From assembly GCA_039917615.1 (NCBI GenBank), contig JBDSJD010000015.1:1-64000 (forward strand): a stretch of DNA of 64,000 bases. Direction: 5' to 3'. Both the position numbers and the translations under genes were made by a program. Numbering within the stretch: position 1 is the stretch's first letter; each line of letters starts with the position of its first letter. The notes beneath the pieces were generated by a model. It did not search any database. It was not told where the DNA came from and was given only the letters and a program-made list of their open reading frames with translations. The stretch comes from ZC4RG30 sp039917615. Its GTDB lineage: Bacteria; Pseudomonadota; Gammaproteobacteria; Steroidobacterales; Steroidobacteraceae. This document shows, in pieces, positions 26,723 to 35,760 of the stretch.

Positions 26723-28786
26723 TCACAGGTCGACAGAGACGCGCAGGCCGATCTGCCGCGGATCACCATTCTGGATGTAGCGCTTGGCTGCAAAGTCTGG
26801 CGGCTCGTTGCCGAAAAAGAAGCCGCGTACGGCATAGTGCTCGTTGAGCACATTGCGAGCATATAGCGTCGCATTCCAGCGGTCAGTCTCGTAGCCCAGA
26901 TGCAGGTTGACCAACTGATAGGCCGGCGCGCGCTGGTCATGGCTGGCGCTGAAATAGAAGGCATCCACGGCCTGAAAAGCCGCGCGCGCAAACCAGCCGG
27001 AGGAAGAGCGCCAGTTGGCAGCGAGCCCGAGCTGGTAATTCGGTGCGTGCGGACTGTCGCGCTTGTCGAGACTGCGCCCTTCTAGCGTGTAGCCGAGGAA
27101 GCGCGCCCGCAGCAGCCCCGCGGTTGCCTCGATGCGCAGACCCTGCAGTGGATTCCAAGCCAGCTCGCTCTCCATACCCAGGTTATCACCGTGCGCTGCG
27201 TTGTCGGTGAGCAGCACGAAGGTAAGCGGATCGGACGGATCCGACTGCACGGAGCTTGAAACCTGCTGATCCGTGCGCCGCATGTAGAACACGCTGGTGC
27301 GGGTATTCCACCGGCCGTCGGCAGATTTTGTACGGAGCCCCGCCTCCAGATTCCACAGGAACTCCGGAGAGAAGTTGCGCAGGTCATCGGAAATTTCCGC
27401 CGCCGTGGTATTGACGCCACCGGCTTTGTAACCGCGGGTGATGGTGGCGTAGGCAGACTGCGCCGGCGCAAACTCCCAGGTCAGTGCAACGTGACCGCCA
27501 ACCATCGTGTCGACCGGATCACTGGCCCGTAGGTTGCTGTCGCGGTAACGAGCATCACGCCGTTCGACGCGCAACCCTGTGGACAGTGTCAACGCCGCAG
27601 CCATCTTGTGATCGACCTGCGCATAGGCAGCCAGACTCAGCGCCCGGAAGTTGCTGTCGAGCGTGCGATAAATATCGCCGTTGTACAGATCCAGTAGCGC
27701 GAAGCGCTCGCGCAGATGCAGCGCATACACGCCAGCCACCCACCCGCCGGACTCACCGCTGCCACGCAGCCGGAATTCCTGGCTGATGTTGCGGCGCTCG
27801 CGACCAATGGACTCCGAGAAATCGTAGGGACCGTTCACGCCCCAGAATGCATCGTTGCCCCAGTCGCCATCAAACGAGTAGTCCATGTCGGCGTCCAATA
27901 TCGTGCTGACGCTGCGCAGGGAGACGCCATCCCAACCGGCGTAGTCGAAGCGCACTGCCAGCGCGCGCGACAGCTGCGCATCGACGCCAGGCCGGTCGGA
28001 CTGCGTCACGCGCGAGTTGTCGATGGACCAGGAGTCATATCCGTTGTCTGCGTCGGAATACAGCGCCGTGAGGTTCAGGTCGAGGTCTTTTGTCAGATGG
28101 CTGCGCAGACGCAGGCGGACCAGGTTTTCGTCGAAGCCGTTGGTGTCGTCGCGATCCAGATAGGCGTTGTGCCTGAATCCGTCGCTGGTTGTGTGTTGTG
28201 CGCCCATGCGCCAGGCAGTTCTGTCACCCGCGGTGGAATTGTTCAGGACCAGGCGCGCGCTGTAGGTATCGTAGTTGCCGGCCTCGAGCTCGCCGCGCAG
28301 CGCCAATCCTTCCTGGGGCGACTGCGACTGGATGCTGATCAACCCGGCGATGGCGTTCGCACCATATGCAGTGCCCTGCGGTCCGCGCAGGATCTCCACT
28401 TGTTTGATATCGAACAATGCAGCAGGCATGGCGATTCCGGAGAAGTCGATGTCATCGATCAGGAAACCAACCGATGAATTGGGCGCGCCTTCGTATTGTT
28501 CGAGTTCGCCAATGCCGCGGATCTGGAAAAAACGCGGACGGGAAGTGCCGCCGGCAAGACCGAGGTTGGGAACCAGATCAACCACATCGCCGAAATGAGA
28601 CAGCCCCGCGGCGCCCAGTTCGTCGGCGTTCAGCACGGTGACACTTGCCGGCATCAATGTCAGTGGTGTATCAGCAAGGCTGGCCGTGATTACTACGTCG
28701 TCCAGCCTGCTGTCGGCAGCCACGGCCGCGAACGGCACCATTGCTGTGAGAAAAACGGGAATAAAACGGGAATGCGCCGCAATCAT
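26723..28786 (-). CDS. TonB-dependent receptor, probable thiamine uptake
   Basis: The 687-residue outer-membrane protein has a signal peptide ending PFAAVAA, a TonB box-like DDVVITA, a plug (FFQIRGIGELEQY, VEILRGPQGTAYGANAIAGLI) and a beta barrel to RQIGLRVSVDL. The TPP riboswitch in its leader and the downstream YkoF, PnuC-type and kinase genes assign thiamine or a phosphorylated form as the cargo by context. Start ATG 28786 lies behind AGGAG, which overlaps the 3' end of the riboswitch. Confidence 0.88.
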   Translation of the reverse strand: MIAAHSRFIPVFLTAMVPFAAVAADSRLDDVVITASLADTPLTLMPASVTVLNADELGAAGLSHFGDVVDLVPNLGLAGGTSRPRFFQIRGIGELEQYEGAPNSSVGFLIDDIDFSGIAMPAALFDIKQVEILRGPQGTAYGANAIAGLISIQSQSPQEGLALRGELEAGNYDTYSARLVLNNSTAGDRTAWRMGAQHTTSDGFRHNAYLDRDDTNGFDENLVRLRLRSHLTKDLDLNLTALYSDADNGYDSWSIDNSRVTQSDRPGVDAQLSRALAVRFDYAGWDGVSLRSVSTILDADMDYSFDGDWGNDAFWGVNGPYDFSESIGRERRNISQEFRLRGSGESGGWVAGVYALHLRERFALLDLYNGDIYRTLDSNFRALSLAAYAQVDHKMAAALTLSTGLRVERRDARYRDSNLRASDPVDTMVGGHVALTWEFAPAQSAYATITRGYKAGGVNTTAAEISDDLRNFSPEFLWNLEAGLRTKSADGRWNTRTSVFYMRRTDQQVSSSVQSDPSDPLTFVLLTDNAAHGDNLGMESELAWNPLQGLRIEATAGLLRARFLGYTLEGRSLDKRDSPHAPNYQLGLAANWRSSSGWFARAAFQAVDAFYFSASHDQRAPAYQLVNLHLGYETDRWNATLYARNVLNEHYAVRGFFFGNEPPDFAAKRYIQNGDPRQIGLRVSVDL

Positions 28787-28789
28787 CGA

Positions 28790-28880
28790 CCTGCTCCTTT
28801 CGCCGGTACTAACCGGATCAAGTTCAACGGGTTCGCCACATTGGCATCTCAGGCTCTGGATTGAGCCACCCCAAGGCAGG
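28790..28880 (-). promoter_or_regulatory. TPP riboswitch (THI element)
   Basis: On the minus strand the leader reads GGGGTGGCTCAATCC, then AGCCTGAGATG, then CCGTTGAACTTGATCCGG, then TTAGTACCGGCGAAAGGAG. These are the conserved TPP aptamer blocks CUGAGA and (G)AACCUGAUC..GUUAGUACCGGCG. The terminal helix P1 is CCTGC (28876-28880) with GCAGG (28790-28794). The P1 3' strand and the AGGAG ribosome site lie side by side just before ATG 28786, so TPP binding should block translation. Confidence 0.95.
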
Positions 28881-28884
28881 CGCT

Positions 28885-28912
28885 ATGTTAGCGTCCGCCG
28901 CTCCGATTTCAA
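28885..28912 (-). promoter_or_regulatory. Sigma70-like promoter of the thiamine operon
   Basis: On the minus strand TTGAAA (28907-28912) and TAACAT (28885-28890) are separated by 16 bases. Initiation about 6-7 bases past the -10 would fall at ~28878, right at the start of riboswitch helix P1. The agreement with the aptamer edge supports the call. Confidence 0.65.
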
Positions 28913-28934
28913 CTGCGGATCACAGCTGCTGCAC

Positions 28935-29831
28935 ATGTCACGCATTGTCCGCATCTTCCAGGTCGACGCATTCACCGACACGCAGTTCAGCGGCAATCCC
29001 GCCGGCGTGGTGCTGCACGCGGAACAGTTGTCCGAAGCCGAGATGCAATCGATCGCGCGCGAGCTGAACAATGGCGACACAGCGTTCGTGCTGCCAGCCA
29101 CCGCCTCCGATCACGACATCGGCGTGAGATTCTTCACACCGCGCAAGGAAGCACCGTTCGTCGGGCACGCCACGCTTGCCGCGCACGCCGTGCTCGCCCG
29201 CACCCTGCCACAGGCGCTGCGCCGGCAGAAAGGCCAGACGGGCATCGTGGAAGTGCAGGCGCTAGAGGGCAACGGCGGTTTCTCCATTCGCCAGCCTGCC
29301 CCACCGCTGGGCAGAACACTGACGTCTGTCGAGCTTGATCAGGTGCTGCAACTGCTGGGACTGACGCACGGGCAGCTGGATGTTGCATGTCCTGCCCGCA
29401 TCGCAGGGTCCGCCAGCACACGCCTGCTGCTTGGTGTTCGCGACAGCCATGTCCTTGACGTGATACGGCCGCAGCTGGCCGCGCTTGGCGCCCTGTCGGC
29501 GCAGCTGGGAGCACAGGGTTACTTTATATTCACGCGCAATCCAAGCGCGCCAGGCTGCGCCACTGAGGCGCGCATGTTCTGCCCGGCGCTGGGCATTGAT
29601 GAAGATCCGGTGAGTGGCAATGCCCACGCCATGCTGGGCGTCTATCTGGTCGAACACGCATTGCTGGCGCCAAATGAAGCCTTCGCACATTTCACCGGAG
29701 CCCAGGGCGCGCACGTCGGGCGGCCTGGCCGGGTGATGGTTTCCGTGGAACTGGATGCCGCCGGCAAGCCAACGACCGCATCGATCGCAGGTCAAGCCGT
29801 CGTGGTATTCGAAGCCTCTCTCAGGCTCTGA
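28935..29831 (+). CDS. PhzF family isomerase/epimerase-like protein
   Basis: The 298-residue protein has the PhzF two-domain fold: QVDAFTDTQFSGNPAGVV at the N-terminus, VRFFTPRKEAPFVGHATLA, and DEDPVSGNAHAML in the second half. PhzF of phenazine synthesis isomerises an enol substrate using a Glu in an SETTF motif; here the site reads NGDTAF, with Asp. Most family members have unknown substrates. The start at 28935 (MSRIVRIFQVDAF) is chosen over a much longer frame that would run back through the TPP riboswitch. Its 3' end overlaps the carbonic-anhydrase-like gene by 11 bases, tail to tail. Confidence 0.83.
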   Translation: MSRIVRIFQVDAFTDTQFSGNPAGVVLHAEQLSEAEMQSIARELNNGDTAFVLPATASDHDIGVRFFTPRKEAPFVGHATLAAHAVLARTLPQALRRQKGQTGIVEVQALEGNGGFSIRQPAPPLGRTLTSVELDQVLQLLGLTHGQLDVACPARIAGSASTRLLLGVRDSHVLDVIRPQLAALGALSAQLGAQGYFIFTRNPSAPGCATEARMFCPALGIDEDPVSGNAHAMLGVYLVEHALLAPNEAFAHFTGAQGAHVGRPGRVMVSVELDAAGKPTTASIAGQAVVVFEASLRL

Positions 29832-30339
29832 CCAGCTTCGCCGCGTATTCGCGCGCGTTCAACCTGTAAGACTCGCAACCAGCCCTCATCCATTCCAGGT
29901 CGCTCGGCGCCACCTGCCGCACGACGCGGCCCGGTGCGCCCATCACGACAGAGCCCGGCGGAATCACGGTGTTGGGCGTGACCAGCGAGCCAGCGCCGAT
30001 CAGGCAGCCCGCGCCAATGCGCGCACCATCAAGCACCGTGGCACGGTTGCCGATGAGCGAGCCATCACCCACGTGACAACCGTGCAGCATCACACCGTGC
30101 CCGATGGTGACGTGCGCTCCCACCACCACCGGCACGCCGGGATCAACGTGGATGATGCTGCCATCCTGCACATTGCTGCCGGCCCCGATGTGAATCCAGT
30201 CGTTGTCGCCGCGCAGCACTGCGCCAAACCACACGCTTGCCTCATCGCCCAGACTGACAGAGCCGATGACATCTGCGCTTGGCGCGATGTAGTAGACCCC
30301 ATCGGCCTTCAGGCAACGTTCACCGTAGGAATAGATCAT
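29821..30339 (-). CDS. Gamma-carbonic anhydrase-like hexapeptide protein (YrdA/CaiE type)
   Basis: The 172-residue left-handed beta-helix protein has the gamma-CA pattern: WFGAVLRGDNDWI, IIHVDPG (first His), and HVTIGHGVMLHGC (the other two metal-binding His). It ends with a short C-terminal helix. Cam-type enzymes hydrate CO2, but many YrdA-like members have little or unknown activity. It is 31 bases downstream of the serine-hydrolase homologue on the same strand. Confidence 0.87.
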   Translation of the reverse strand: MIYSYGERCLKADGVYYIAPSADVIGSVSLGDEASVWFGAVLRGDNDWIHIGAGSNVQDGSIIHVDPGVPVVVGAHVTIGHGVMLHGCHVGDGSLIGNRATVLDGARIGAGCLIGAGSLVTPNTVIPPGSVVMGAPGRVVRQVAPSDLEWMRAGCESYRLNAREYAAKLVRA

Positions 30340-30370
30340 CGCGATTTGTGCTCCAGCATGAGTTCCTGCG

Positions 30371-31405
30371 CTAGTGCCCCGGCACCAGATCGTTCAGTTC
30401 AGTTGCACCGCCCACCGCGGGCGCCTGATCGAGGAGTCCGCGCAGGATGGTATTGGGAATCAGTGTATCGCGCGAATCACCGGCGCCCGCCCAGTGCAGC
30501 ACTGCCAGACCGCGGCGCGGCACGAGCCACAGACGCACATCGGATCCCAGGTCGAACCAGTAGATCTCACGCGTTGCGGGCGGCTCATCGCCGGTCCATG
30601 GCCGCTGCTCCGCAAGCCATACCGGATGCCGCCTTCCATCAGGATCTGCAGCGAGCAGCTGCCTGATCCAGTCGGGCGAAACGATGCGTTGACCCTGATA
30701 GGTGCCCTGCTGCAAGAGTAGGTCGCCGATACGCATCCAGTCATCGAGTCGTGCTGCCACACAGCAGTCCAGGCGTAGCAACGAATCGTCAACACCCCAC
30801 AATGCCGCATCAGCAGCGCCCAGTGGCAGCCATATACGACTCGAGATTGTGTTTGCGATGCTGCCATCCAGATCCAGCAACAATGCCGCTGGCGGCGGCG
30901 CCAGGTTGAAGCGGCGCCGCGCAGCTGCCGACCAGGGATTGCGCCAGTCTTCGTCCGGACGGGTCGCATCGCGTATAGCAGCAACTGCTGCAGCGGGCTC
31001 CATGCGGCGCGCATCCACCAATGGGCCCAGAGACAGCGCTAACAACGCCGGCGCCAATTCACCACCCGCCACTTCCGTGGCGCCGCTTCGATCCATTGCG
31101 AAGTACTCGAACACGCGGTGACCGTGGCGATGTACCACCAACGCCTGTGCACCTTGCTGCCGTGCTGTGTCCGCTGCGCGTTGCAGCGCCTCCGCGGCGA
31201 TGAGTGCAGATTCCGCCGTGGCGCGAGGGAGTTCCGTCGCGCCACCCGGCAGCCGCACGCGCGGCGCAATCAGCCCGGCCGCGGATTCGGCACCGCCGCC
31301 TTGCATCGTGGTGAGGTAGCGCCGCCAGAAGCCGGCTCCCCCGGCCACGCGCAGTGCTGCGGCTGCAACCAGCACTGCCAGCGCCACCCACACTCCTTTC
31401 TTCAT
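30371..31405 (-). CDS. Membrane-anchored beta-lactamase-fold protein without visible catalytic motifs
   Basis: The 344-residue protein begins with a hydrophobic anchor (MKKGVWVALAVLVAAAAL). WMRIGDLLLQQGTYQGQRIVS and PDWIRQLL match the class C beta-lactamase/serine-hydrolase family. Where family members have SxxK the sequence reads GGELAPALLALS, and no clear YxN or HxG motif is present. It may be an inactive binding protein or a pseudoenzyme. ATG 31405 overlaps the stop of the ModF-like gene by 4 bases, so it is translated from the same transcript. Confidence 0.6.
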   Translation of the reverse strand: MKKGVWVALAVLVAAAALRVAGGAGFWRRYLTTMQGGGAESAAGLIAPRVRLPGGATELPRATAESALIAAEALQRAADTARQQGAQALVVHRHGHRVFEYFAMDRSGATEVAGGELAPALLALSLGPLVDARRMEPAAAVAAIRDATRPDEDWRNPWSAAARRRFNLAPPPAALLLDLDGSIANTISSRIWLPLGAADAALWGVDDSLLRLDCCVAARLDDWMRIGDLLLQQGTYQGQRIVSPDWIRQLLAADPDGRRHPVWLAEQRPWTGDEPPATREIYWFDLGSDVRLWLVPRRGLAVLHWAGAGDSRDTLIPNTILRGLLDQAPAVGGATELNDLVPGH

Positions 31406-32895
31406 GCGCGCAGCTTACCTGCGTAGGTGGCCCGTCCCCGGGACAACATCAATTCATGTGAGGCATTGCGCGGCCACTCGCTGCGGTAATGCGTGGCCAT
31501 CACCACCGTAACGCCCGTGTCGACCTGGATTTCGAGCCAGGCGAGCAGCTCTGCACGCAGCCGGCCGTTGAGGCCGGTAAAAGCCTCGTCCAGCAACAAC
31601 AGGCGCGGCCGCGTCGCCAGCGCGCGGGCGAACAGTATGCGACGCACCTGCCCGTAGGACAGCTGCGCCAGCGTCAGGTCTGCGAACGATTCCATCTGCA
31701 GTGCGCGCAATGCCATGCGCGCGCGACGACATTCGCCGGGCGTGGCGCGGAAATTCAGGCCAATGCTCGAATGCAGCCCGGAGACGACGGTATCGAGCAC
31801 GGTCTGATCGCGCGGATAGTCGGTCTGCAGATGCGGCGCAACCAGCCCGGTGCGTGCCCGGAACTGATCCAACGGTACACCGGGCACGATTCCCGCGCGG
31901 CGGATGAGTCCGTCACTCGCCACAGCATGATCACCATAGAGAGTGCGCAACAGCGTCGATTTGCCCGAACCATTGGCGCCATGCACCACCCAGCATTCAC
32001 CGCGTCCGACGGTAAGGTCCAGCCCATGCAACACGCGCTTCTCGTCGATCCACACATTGGCGTTGCGAAGTGTGATCCACGGGCGCGCGGCAGCCGGCTT
32101 GCGGGCGGGCGGCTGCAATCGGAGTGACTTCGCAGCATGGAGCGCGGGCTTGTCGGCGCTGGCAACAGAAAGCGCCTCGCGCAGACGCGGGCGCGTCAGC
32201 ATTCCCGCGTAACGAATACGACCGGCATCAAGCCACAGCAGGTGCGTCGCTCCCGGAGGAATGTCCTCGTCGCGATGGGCCGAACAGATCCATGCCGTGC
32301 CGTGCAGGCGGCGACTGCGCAGCAACCGATAGAGACGCTGGCGATTTAGCGTATCGAGGCCAGTCGCCACCTCATCCAGGATGAGCACGGCAGCGCGCCA
32401 GGCCAGCACGCGCGCGAGCAGGACGAGGCGCCGCTCGCCATACGAAAGCGTCAGGAACCGGCGTTGCGCCAGACGCGCGATTCCCGCGGCGCGCAGCAAC
32501 TCCATACAGGTCTCACGCTGGCTTGCCGTCAGCGGCTCAAGAGGAATGTCCGTGCGATTTAGGCCCGTACCCACGACGTCCAACGCGGCATGGTTCCAGG
32601 CGTAGCGTTCATAGCGATCCTGGCGCTCCGGTCCAAGCCAGGCGATCTCATCGCGAATGTCCGCCGGCTGATCGTGCCACTCGCCGTCTGCGCGATAGCG
32701 ACGGGTTGGCGAAGGCGCCTCGTCCGGCCACACATCCCCGGCCACGATTTTCAACAACTGCGTCTTGCCCGCACCGCTCGCGCCGACCACCAGCCAGCGT
32801 TCGCCAGGGCTGACCCGCCAGGAAACTTCGTTCAGCACTGGCCGGCCGGCACGGTGCAGACTCAGCTGCTCCAGCAGGATTTCCACGGCAATCAC
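31402..32895 (-). CDS. modF: ModF-like double ABC ATPase
   Basis: The 497-residue protein has two ABC ATPase domains with no membrane segments. Walker A motifs are GASGAGKT and GANGSGKS; signatures LSYGERR and LSYGQVRR; Walker B VLILDEVATG and LLLLDEAFTG. Length and arrangement match E. coli ModF (PhrA), encoded beside molybdate transport genes but of uncertain function. No molybdate transporter is in this window, but the molybdenum cofactor operon starts 600 bases away on the other strand. Assignment to ModF rather than another soluble twin ATPase is by length and context. Confidence 0.75.
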   Translation of the reverse strand: MIAVEILLEQLSLHRAGRPVLNEVSWRVSPGERWLVVGASGAGKTQLLKIVAGDVWPDEAPSPTRRYRADGEWHDQPADIRDEIAWLGPERQDRYERYAWNHAALDVVGTGLNRTDIPLEPLTASQRETCMELLRAAGIARLAQRRFLTLSYGERRLVLLARVLAWRAAVLILDEVATGLDTLNRQRLYRLLRSRRLHGTAWICSAHRDEDIPPGATHLLWLDAGRIRYAGMLTRPRLREALSVASADKPALHAAKSLRLQPPARKPAAARPWITLRNANVWIDEKRVLHGLDLTVGRGECWVVHGANGSGKSTLLRTLYGDHAVASDGLIRRAGIVPGVPLDQFRARTGLVAPHLQTDYPRDQTVLDTVVSGLHSSIGLNFRATPGECRRARMALRALQMESFADLTLAQLSYGQVRRILFARALATRPRLLLLDEAFTGLNGRLRAELLAWLEIQVDTGVTVVMATHYRSEWPRNASHELMLSRGRATYAGKLRA

Positions 32896-32965
32896 CTGGC
32901 CCGCATCACGTATCCGAAAATTGAGTTAACCACATGAACCACCGAAGAAAATCATTCGGGAAAAG

Positions 32966-33042
32966 TGGCGCGCCCGGAGAGATTCGAACTCCCGACCAAC
33001 TGGTTCGAAGCCAGCTACTCTATCCAACTGAGCTACGGGCGC
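32966..33042 (-). tRNA. tRNA-Arg (anticodon TCG)
   Basis: Read on the minus strand the 77-base gene begins GCGCCCGTAGCTCAG and ends with the matching acceptor strand, G discriminator and an encoded CCA. The anticodon stem-loop is CTGGCTTCGAACCAG, giving TCG. The T loop has GTTCGAATC. No integrated element abuts it. Confidence 0.96.
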
Positions 33043-33133
33043 TTCCCGGATAGGCCAATGATGGCACGCCGCAAGCAGAGTCAGTAGTATTGCCGTCAAG
33101 CGTCCCGGATAACCGGGCTACATGGGGCTGATC

Positions 33134-33493
33134 ATGAAAAAACTATCCTGCCTGCTGGTTCTGGCCACATTGGTGTCCTCCACAGCCTGGGCCGCATGCA
33201 AGCCACCTGACTCACCCAGGAAAGTTCCGGAAGGCGCCACTGCCCCGCGCGAAGAAATGCTCGCGGGCAAAAAAGTCATCGACCAGTTCACGACGAGAAT
33301 GGGTGCCTACCTGGAGTGCATCAAGGACGAGTACGAAAAGCAGGTGGCCAAGTATCCCAAGGCAGACGCAGTCCTGAAGAAGCAGTTCGACGACAGCTAC
33401 ATGTCGAAGAATCATGCGGCCATGGATGAGCAGCAGAAGTGGGTCGACAAATTCAACCTGGAGCTGGCCGCATTCAAGGCTCGCCCCAAGTAA
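33134..33493 (+). CDS. Small exported protein of unknown function
   Basis: The 119-residue product has a clear signal peptide (MKKLSCLLVLATLVSSTAWA). The mature ~100 residues are charged and helical, rich in Lys, Asp and Glu, with two Cys (one just after cleavage, one in YLECIKDEY) that could form a disulfide. I do not recognise the family. GGGG lies 7 bases before ATG 33134, which is why I prefer it to the in-frame ATG at 33122. It is 12 bases upstream of moeA and may share its transcript by proximity. Confidence 0.7.
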   Translation: MKKLSCLLVLATLVSSTAWAACKPPDSPRKVPEGATAPREEMLAGKKVIDQFTTRMGAYLECIKDEYEKQVAKYPKADAVLKKQFDDSYMSKNHAAMDEQQKWVDKFNLELAAFKARPK

Positions 33494-33505
33494 GCGGCGG
33501 GCGCA

Positions 33506-34708
33506 ATGCTGACGCCCGCCGAGGCGGAACAGCAGATCGCCCGTCATCTGCCCTGCCTGCCCATTGAGTCCCTGCCGGTCGGCCAGTGTGCCGGCGGGGT
33601 GCTACGTGAAAACGTCTACACGGAACGCGACCAACCGCCATTTGACCGGGTGGCCATGGATGGCATCGCGCTGAGCGCCGCGAGCGTTGCTGGCGGCCTG
33701 CGGCGATTCCGGATCCAGGCAACCCAGGCAGCTGGCGACCGACCCCTTGAGCTGGCATCCCCCCGCAACTGCATCGAGATCATGACCGGCGCCATGCTTC
33801 CAGCTGGCTGCGACGCGGTGGTGCCCGTGGAAAAGATTCTCGTCAAGGATGGCACGGCGGAACTCGCGTCAGACGTCACCGTCACCAGCGGACAGTTCGT
33901 TCATGCACGCGCCAGCGACATGAAACAGGGTTCACTGCTGCTGCAATCCGGGGCGCGACTCGAGGCGCCGGACATTGCCGCAGCGGCAGGGGCTGGCATG
34001 GCGCGTTTGCGCGTCAGCCAGCAACCGGCCTGCATCGTGATTTCCACCGGAAATGAACTGATCGAACCGGACGAACCCATCGAGCCCTGGCAGCTGCGCC
34101 GCTCCAACGCCTATGGTCTCGCGGCCGCACTGCGCCGCCGAGGCTATCTGCGCGTGGCCGACGACCACCTGCCGGATGACGCGGAGATCCTGCACACACG
34201 ACTCAAGGAGCACCTGCAGAGCTACGAGGTGCTGATCCTTTGCGGTGGTGTCTCCATGGGAAAGTTCGATCTGGTGCCGGCGGCGTTGGCGGCCTGCGGC
34301 GTAAAACAGGTCTTTCACAAGGTGGCGCAGCGGCCAGGCAGACCGTTGTGGTTCGGAGTATCGGCGGGCGGCAACGTCGTGTTTGCACTGCCAGGAAATC
34401 CGGTATCGACACTCGTCTGCCTGGCCCGCTATGTCATCCCTGCCATCAGCCTGGCGATGGGTGTGCGCGAGCCTCCGGCTGGCGAAAAGATTGCCCTGGC
34501 TGCACCCGCAACGCTGGAGACCGCTCTGACTGGATTCCTGCCGGTGACAGTCGAAACCGACGAATGGGGCCGCCCCTGGGCGCGAACCGTCAGTTTCAAC
34601 ACTTCGGGCGACTTTGCAGCACTGGCCGGCACGCAGGGGTTTGTAGAATTGCCCCCCGGCCCCAATACTTATCCCAAGGGGTTTGTAACCCGGCTTTATC
34701 GTTGGTAA
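33506..34708 (+). CDS. moeA: Molybdopterin molybdenumtransferase
   Basis: The 400-residue protein inserts molybdenum into adenylylated molybdopterin. Conserved features are PPFDRVAMDGIAL near the N-terminus, MTGAMLPAGCDAVVPVE, STGNELIEP, CGGVSMGKFDLV with the catalytic acidic residue, and LPGNPVSTLV. It is the first gene of a tight operon: moaA follows after 3 bases, then moaC, mobA-moaD and moaE. Confidence 0.95.
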   Translation: MLTPAEAEQQIARHLPCLPIESLPVGQCAGGVLRENVYTERDQPPFDRVAMDGIALSAASVAGGLRRFRIQATQAAGDRPLELASPRNCIEIMTGAMLPAGCDAVVPVEKILVKDGTAELASDVTVTSGQFVHARASDMKQGSLLLQSGARLEAPDIAAAAGAGMARLRVSQQPACIVISTGNELIEPDEPIEPWQLRRSNAYGLAAALRRRGYLRVADDHLPDDAEILHTRLKEHLQSYEVLILCGGVSMGKFDLVPAALAACGVKQVFHKVAQRPGRPLWFGVSAGGNVVFALPGNPVSTLVCLARYVIPAISLAMGVREPPAGEKIALAAPATLETALTGFLPVTVETDEWGRPWARTVSFNTSGDFAALAGTQGFVELPPGPNTYPKGFVTRLYRW

Positions 34709-34711
34709 TTC

Positions 34712-35752
34712 ATGAGTAACGTCGCGCCTCTTCTGCGCAGCCCCCTCGACCGCTTGAACCGGCCGCTGCGCGATCTGCGCATCTCGGTAATGGACCGCTG
34801 CAATTTCCGCTGCCCCTACTGCATGCCGCGCGAACGCTTTCACGAGCACTATGCGTTCCTGAAAACCACCGAGCGGCTGTCTTTCGAGGAAATCCTGCGG
34901 CTGACTCGATTGTTCGTGCCCATGGGCGTGAGCAAGCTGCGCATTACTGGCGGCGAGCCACTGCTGCGCGTGAACCTGCCGGACCTGATCGCCGACCTGA
35001 ATGCGATTTCCGGCATTGAAGACATCGCGATGACGACCAACGGTGTGCTGCTCGCCAAGCACGCCTACGAACTCAAGGCGGCCGGACTCGGAAGGGTCAC
35101 GATCAGTCTCGACAGCCTGGACCAGGACATTTTTGCACGCATGAATGGCGGCTTTGGCCGCGTAACCGAAGTTCTGGAAGGCATCGAGCATGCGCGAGAT
35201 GCGGGTCTCGGCCCGATCAAGATCAATGCGGTCATCCAGCGTGGTGTGAATGAAGACAGCGTGCTGCCACTGGTGGAACGCTTCCGCGGCGCGGGCATTA
35301 CCGTACGCTTCATTGAATACATGGATGTTGGCAACCGCAACGACTGGCGTGAGCAGCTCGTGGTGCCCTCACGCGACCTGCAGGCGCGCATCCACGAACG
35401 CTGGCCGCTGCATGCCGTGAAGGCCGATTACGCCGGCGAGGTGGCAAGGCGCTATGCATTCAACGACGGCAAGGGCGAAGTCGGCTTCATTTCCTCGGTG
35501 ACGCAGCCATTTTGCGGCGCCTGCTCGCGGGCGCGTCTGTCATCCGATGGTGCGCTTTACACCTGCCTGTTTGCACAAACCGGCACCGACCTGCGTGGCC
35601 CGCTGCGCGCTGGCGTGGATGACAACGAACTTGCCGGCATCATCCGCAACACCTGGACGCGGCGCGAGGACCGCTACAGCGAGCAGCGCATCCTGCTACG
35701 CGCGAAAACTGCCAGCGGCCCCAAAGTCGAAATGAACTACATCGGCGGCTGA
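34712..35752 (+). CDS. moaA: GTP 3',8-cyclase (radical SAM)
   Basis: The 346-residue enzyme starts molybdenum cofactor synthesis from GTP. The radical SAM cluster motif is CNFRCPYC; GGEPLLR follows. The C-terminal second cluster is built from CGACSRARLS and a later Cys (YTCLF). The C-terminus ends in Gly-Gly, which MoaA needs for activity. It starts 3 bases after moeA and ends 8 before moaC. Confidence 0.96.
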   Translation: MSNVAPLLRSPLDRLNRPLRDLRISVMDRCNFRCPYCMPRERFHEHYAFLKTTERLSFEEILRLTRLFVPMGVSKLRITGGEPLLRVNLPDLIADLNAISGIEDIAMTTNGVLLAKHAYELKAAGLGRVTISLDSLDQDIFARMNGGFGRVTEVLEGIEHARDAGLGPIKINAVIQRGVNEDSVLPLVERFRGAGITVRFIEYMDVGNRNDWREQLVVPSRDLQARIHERWPLHAVKADYAGEVARRYAFNDGKGEVGFISSVTQPFCGACSRARLSSDGALYTCLFAQTGTDLRGPLRAGVDDNELAGIIRNTWTRREDRYSEQRILLRAKTASGPKVEMNYIGG

Positions 35753-35760
35753 AGGCACTC

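Noticed and set aside
32966..33042. tRNA-Arg as an integration site of a genomic island
   Set aside because: No integrase or duplicated tRNA 3' end was seen near it; both flanks are ordinary genes.
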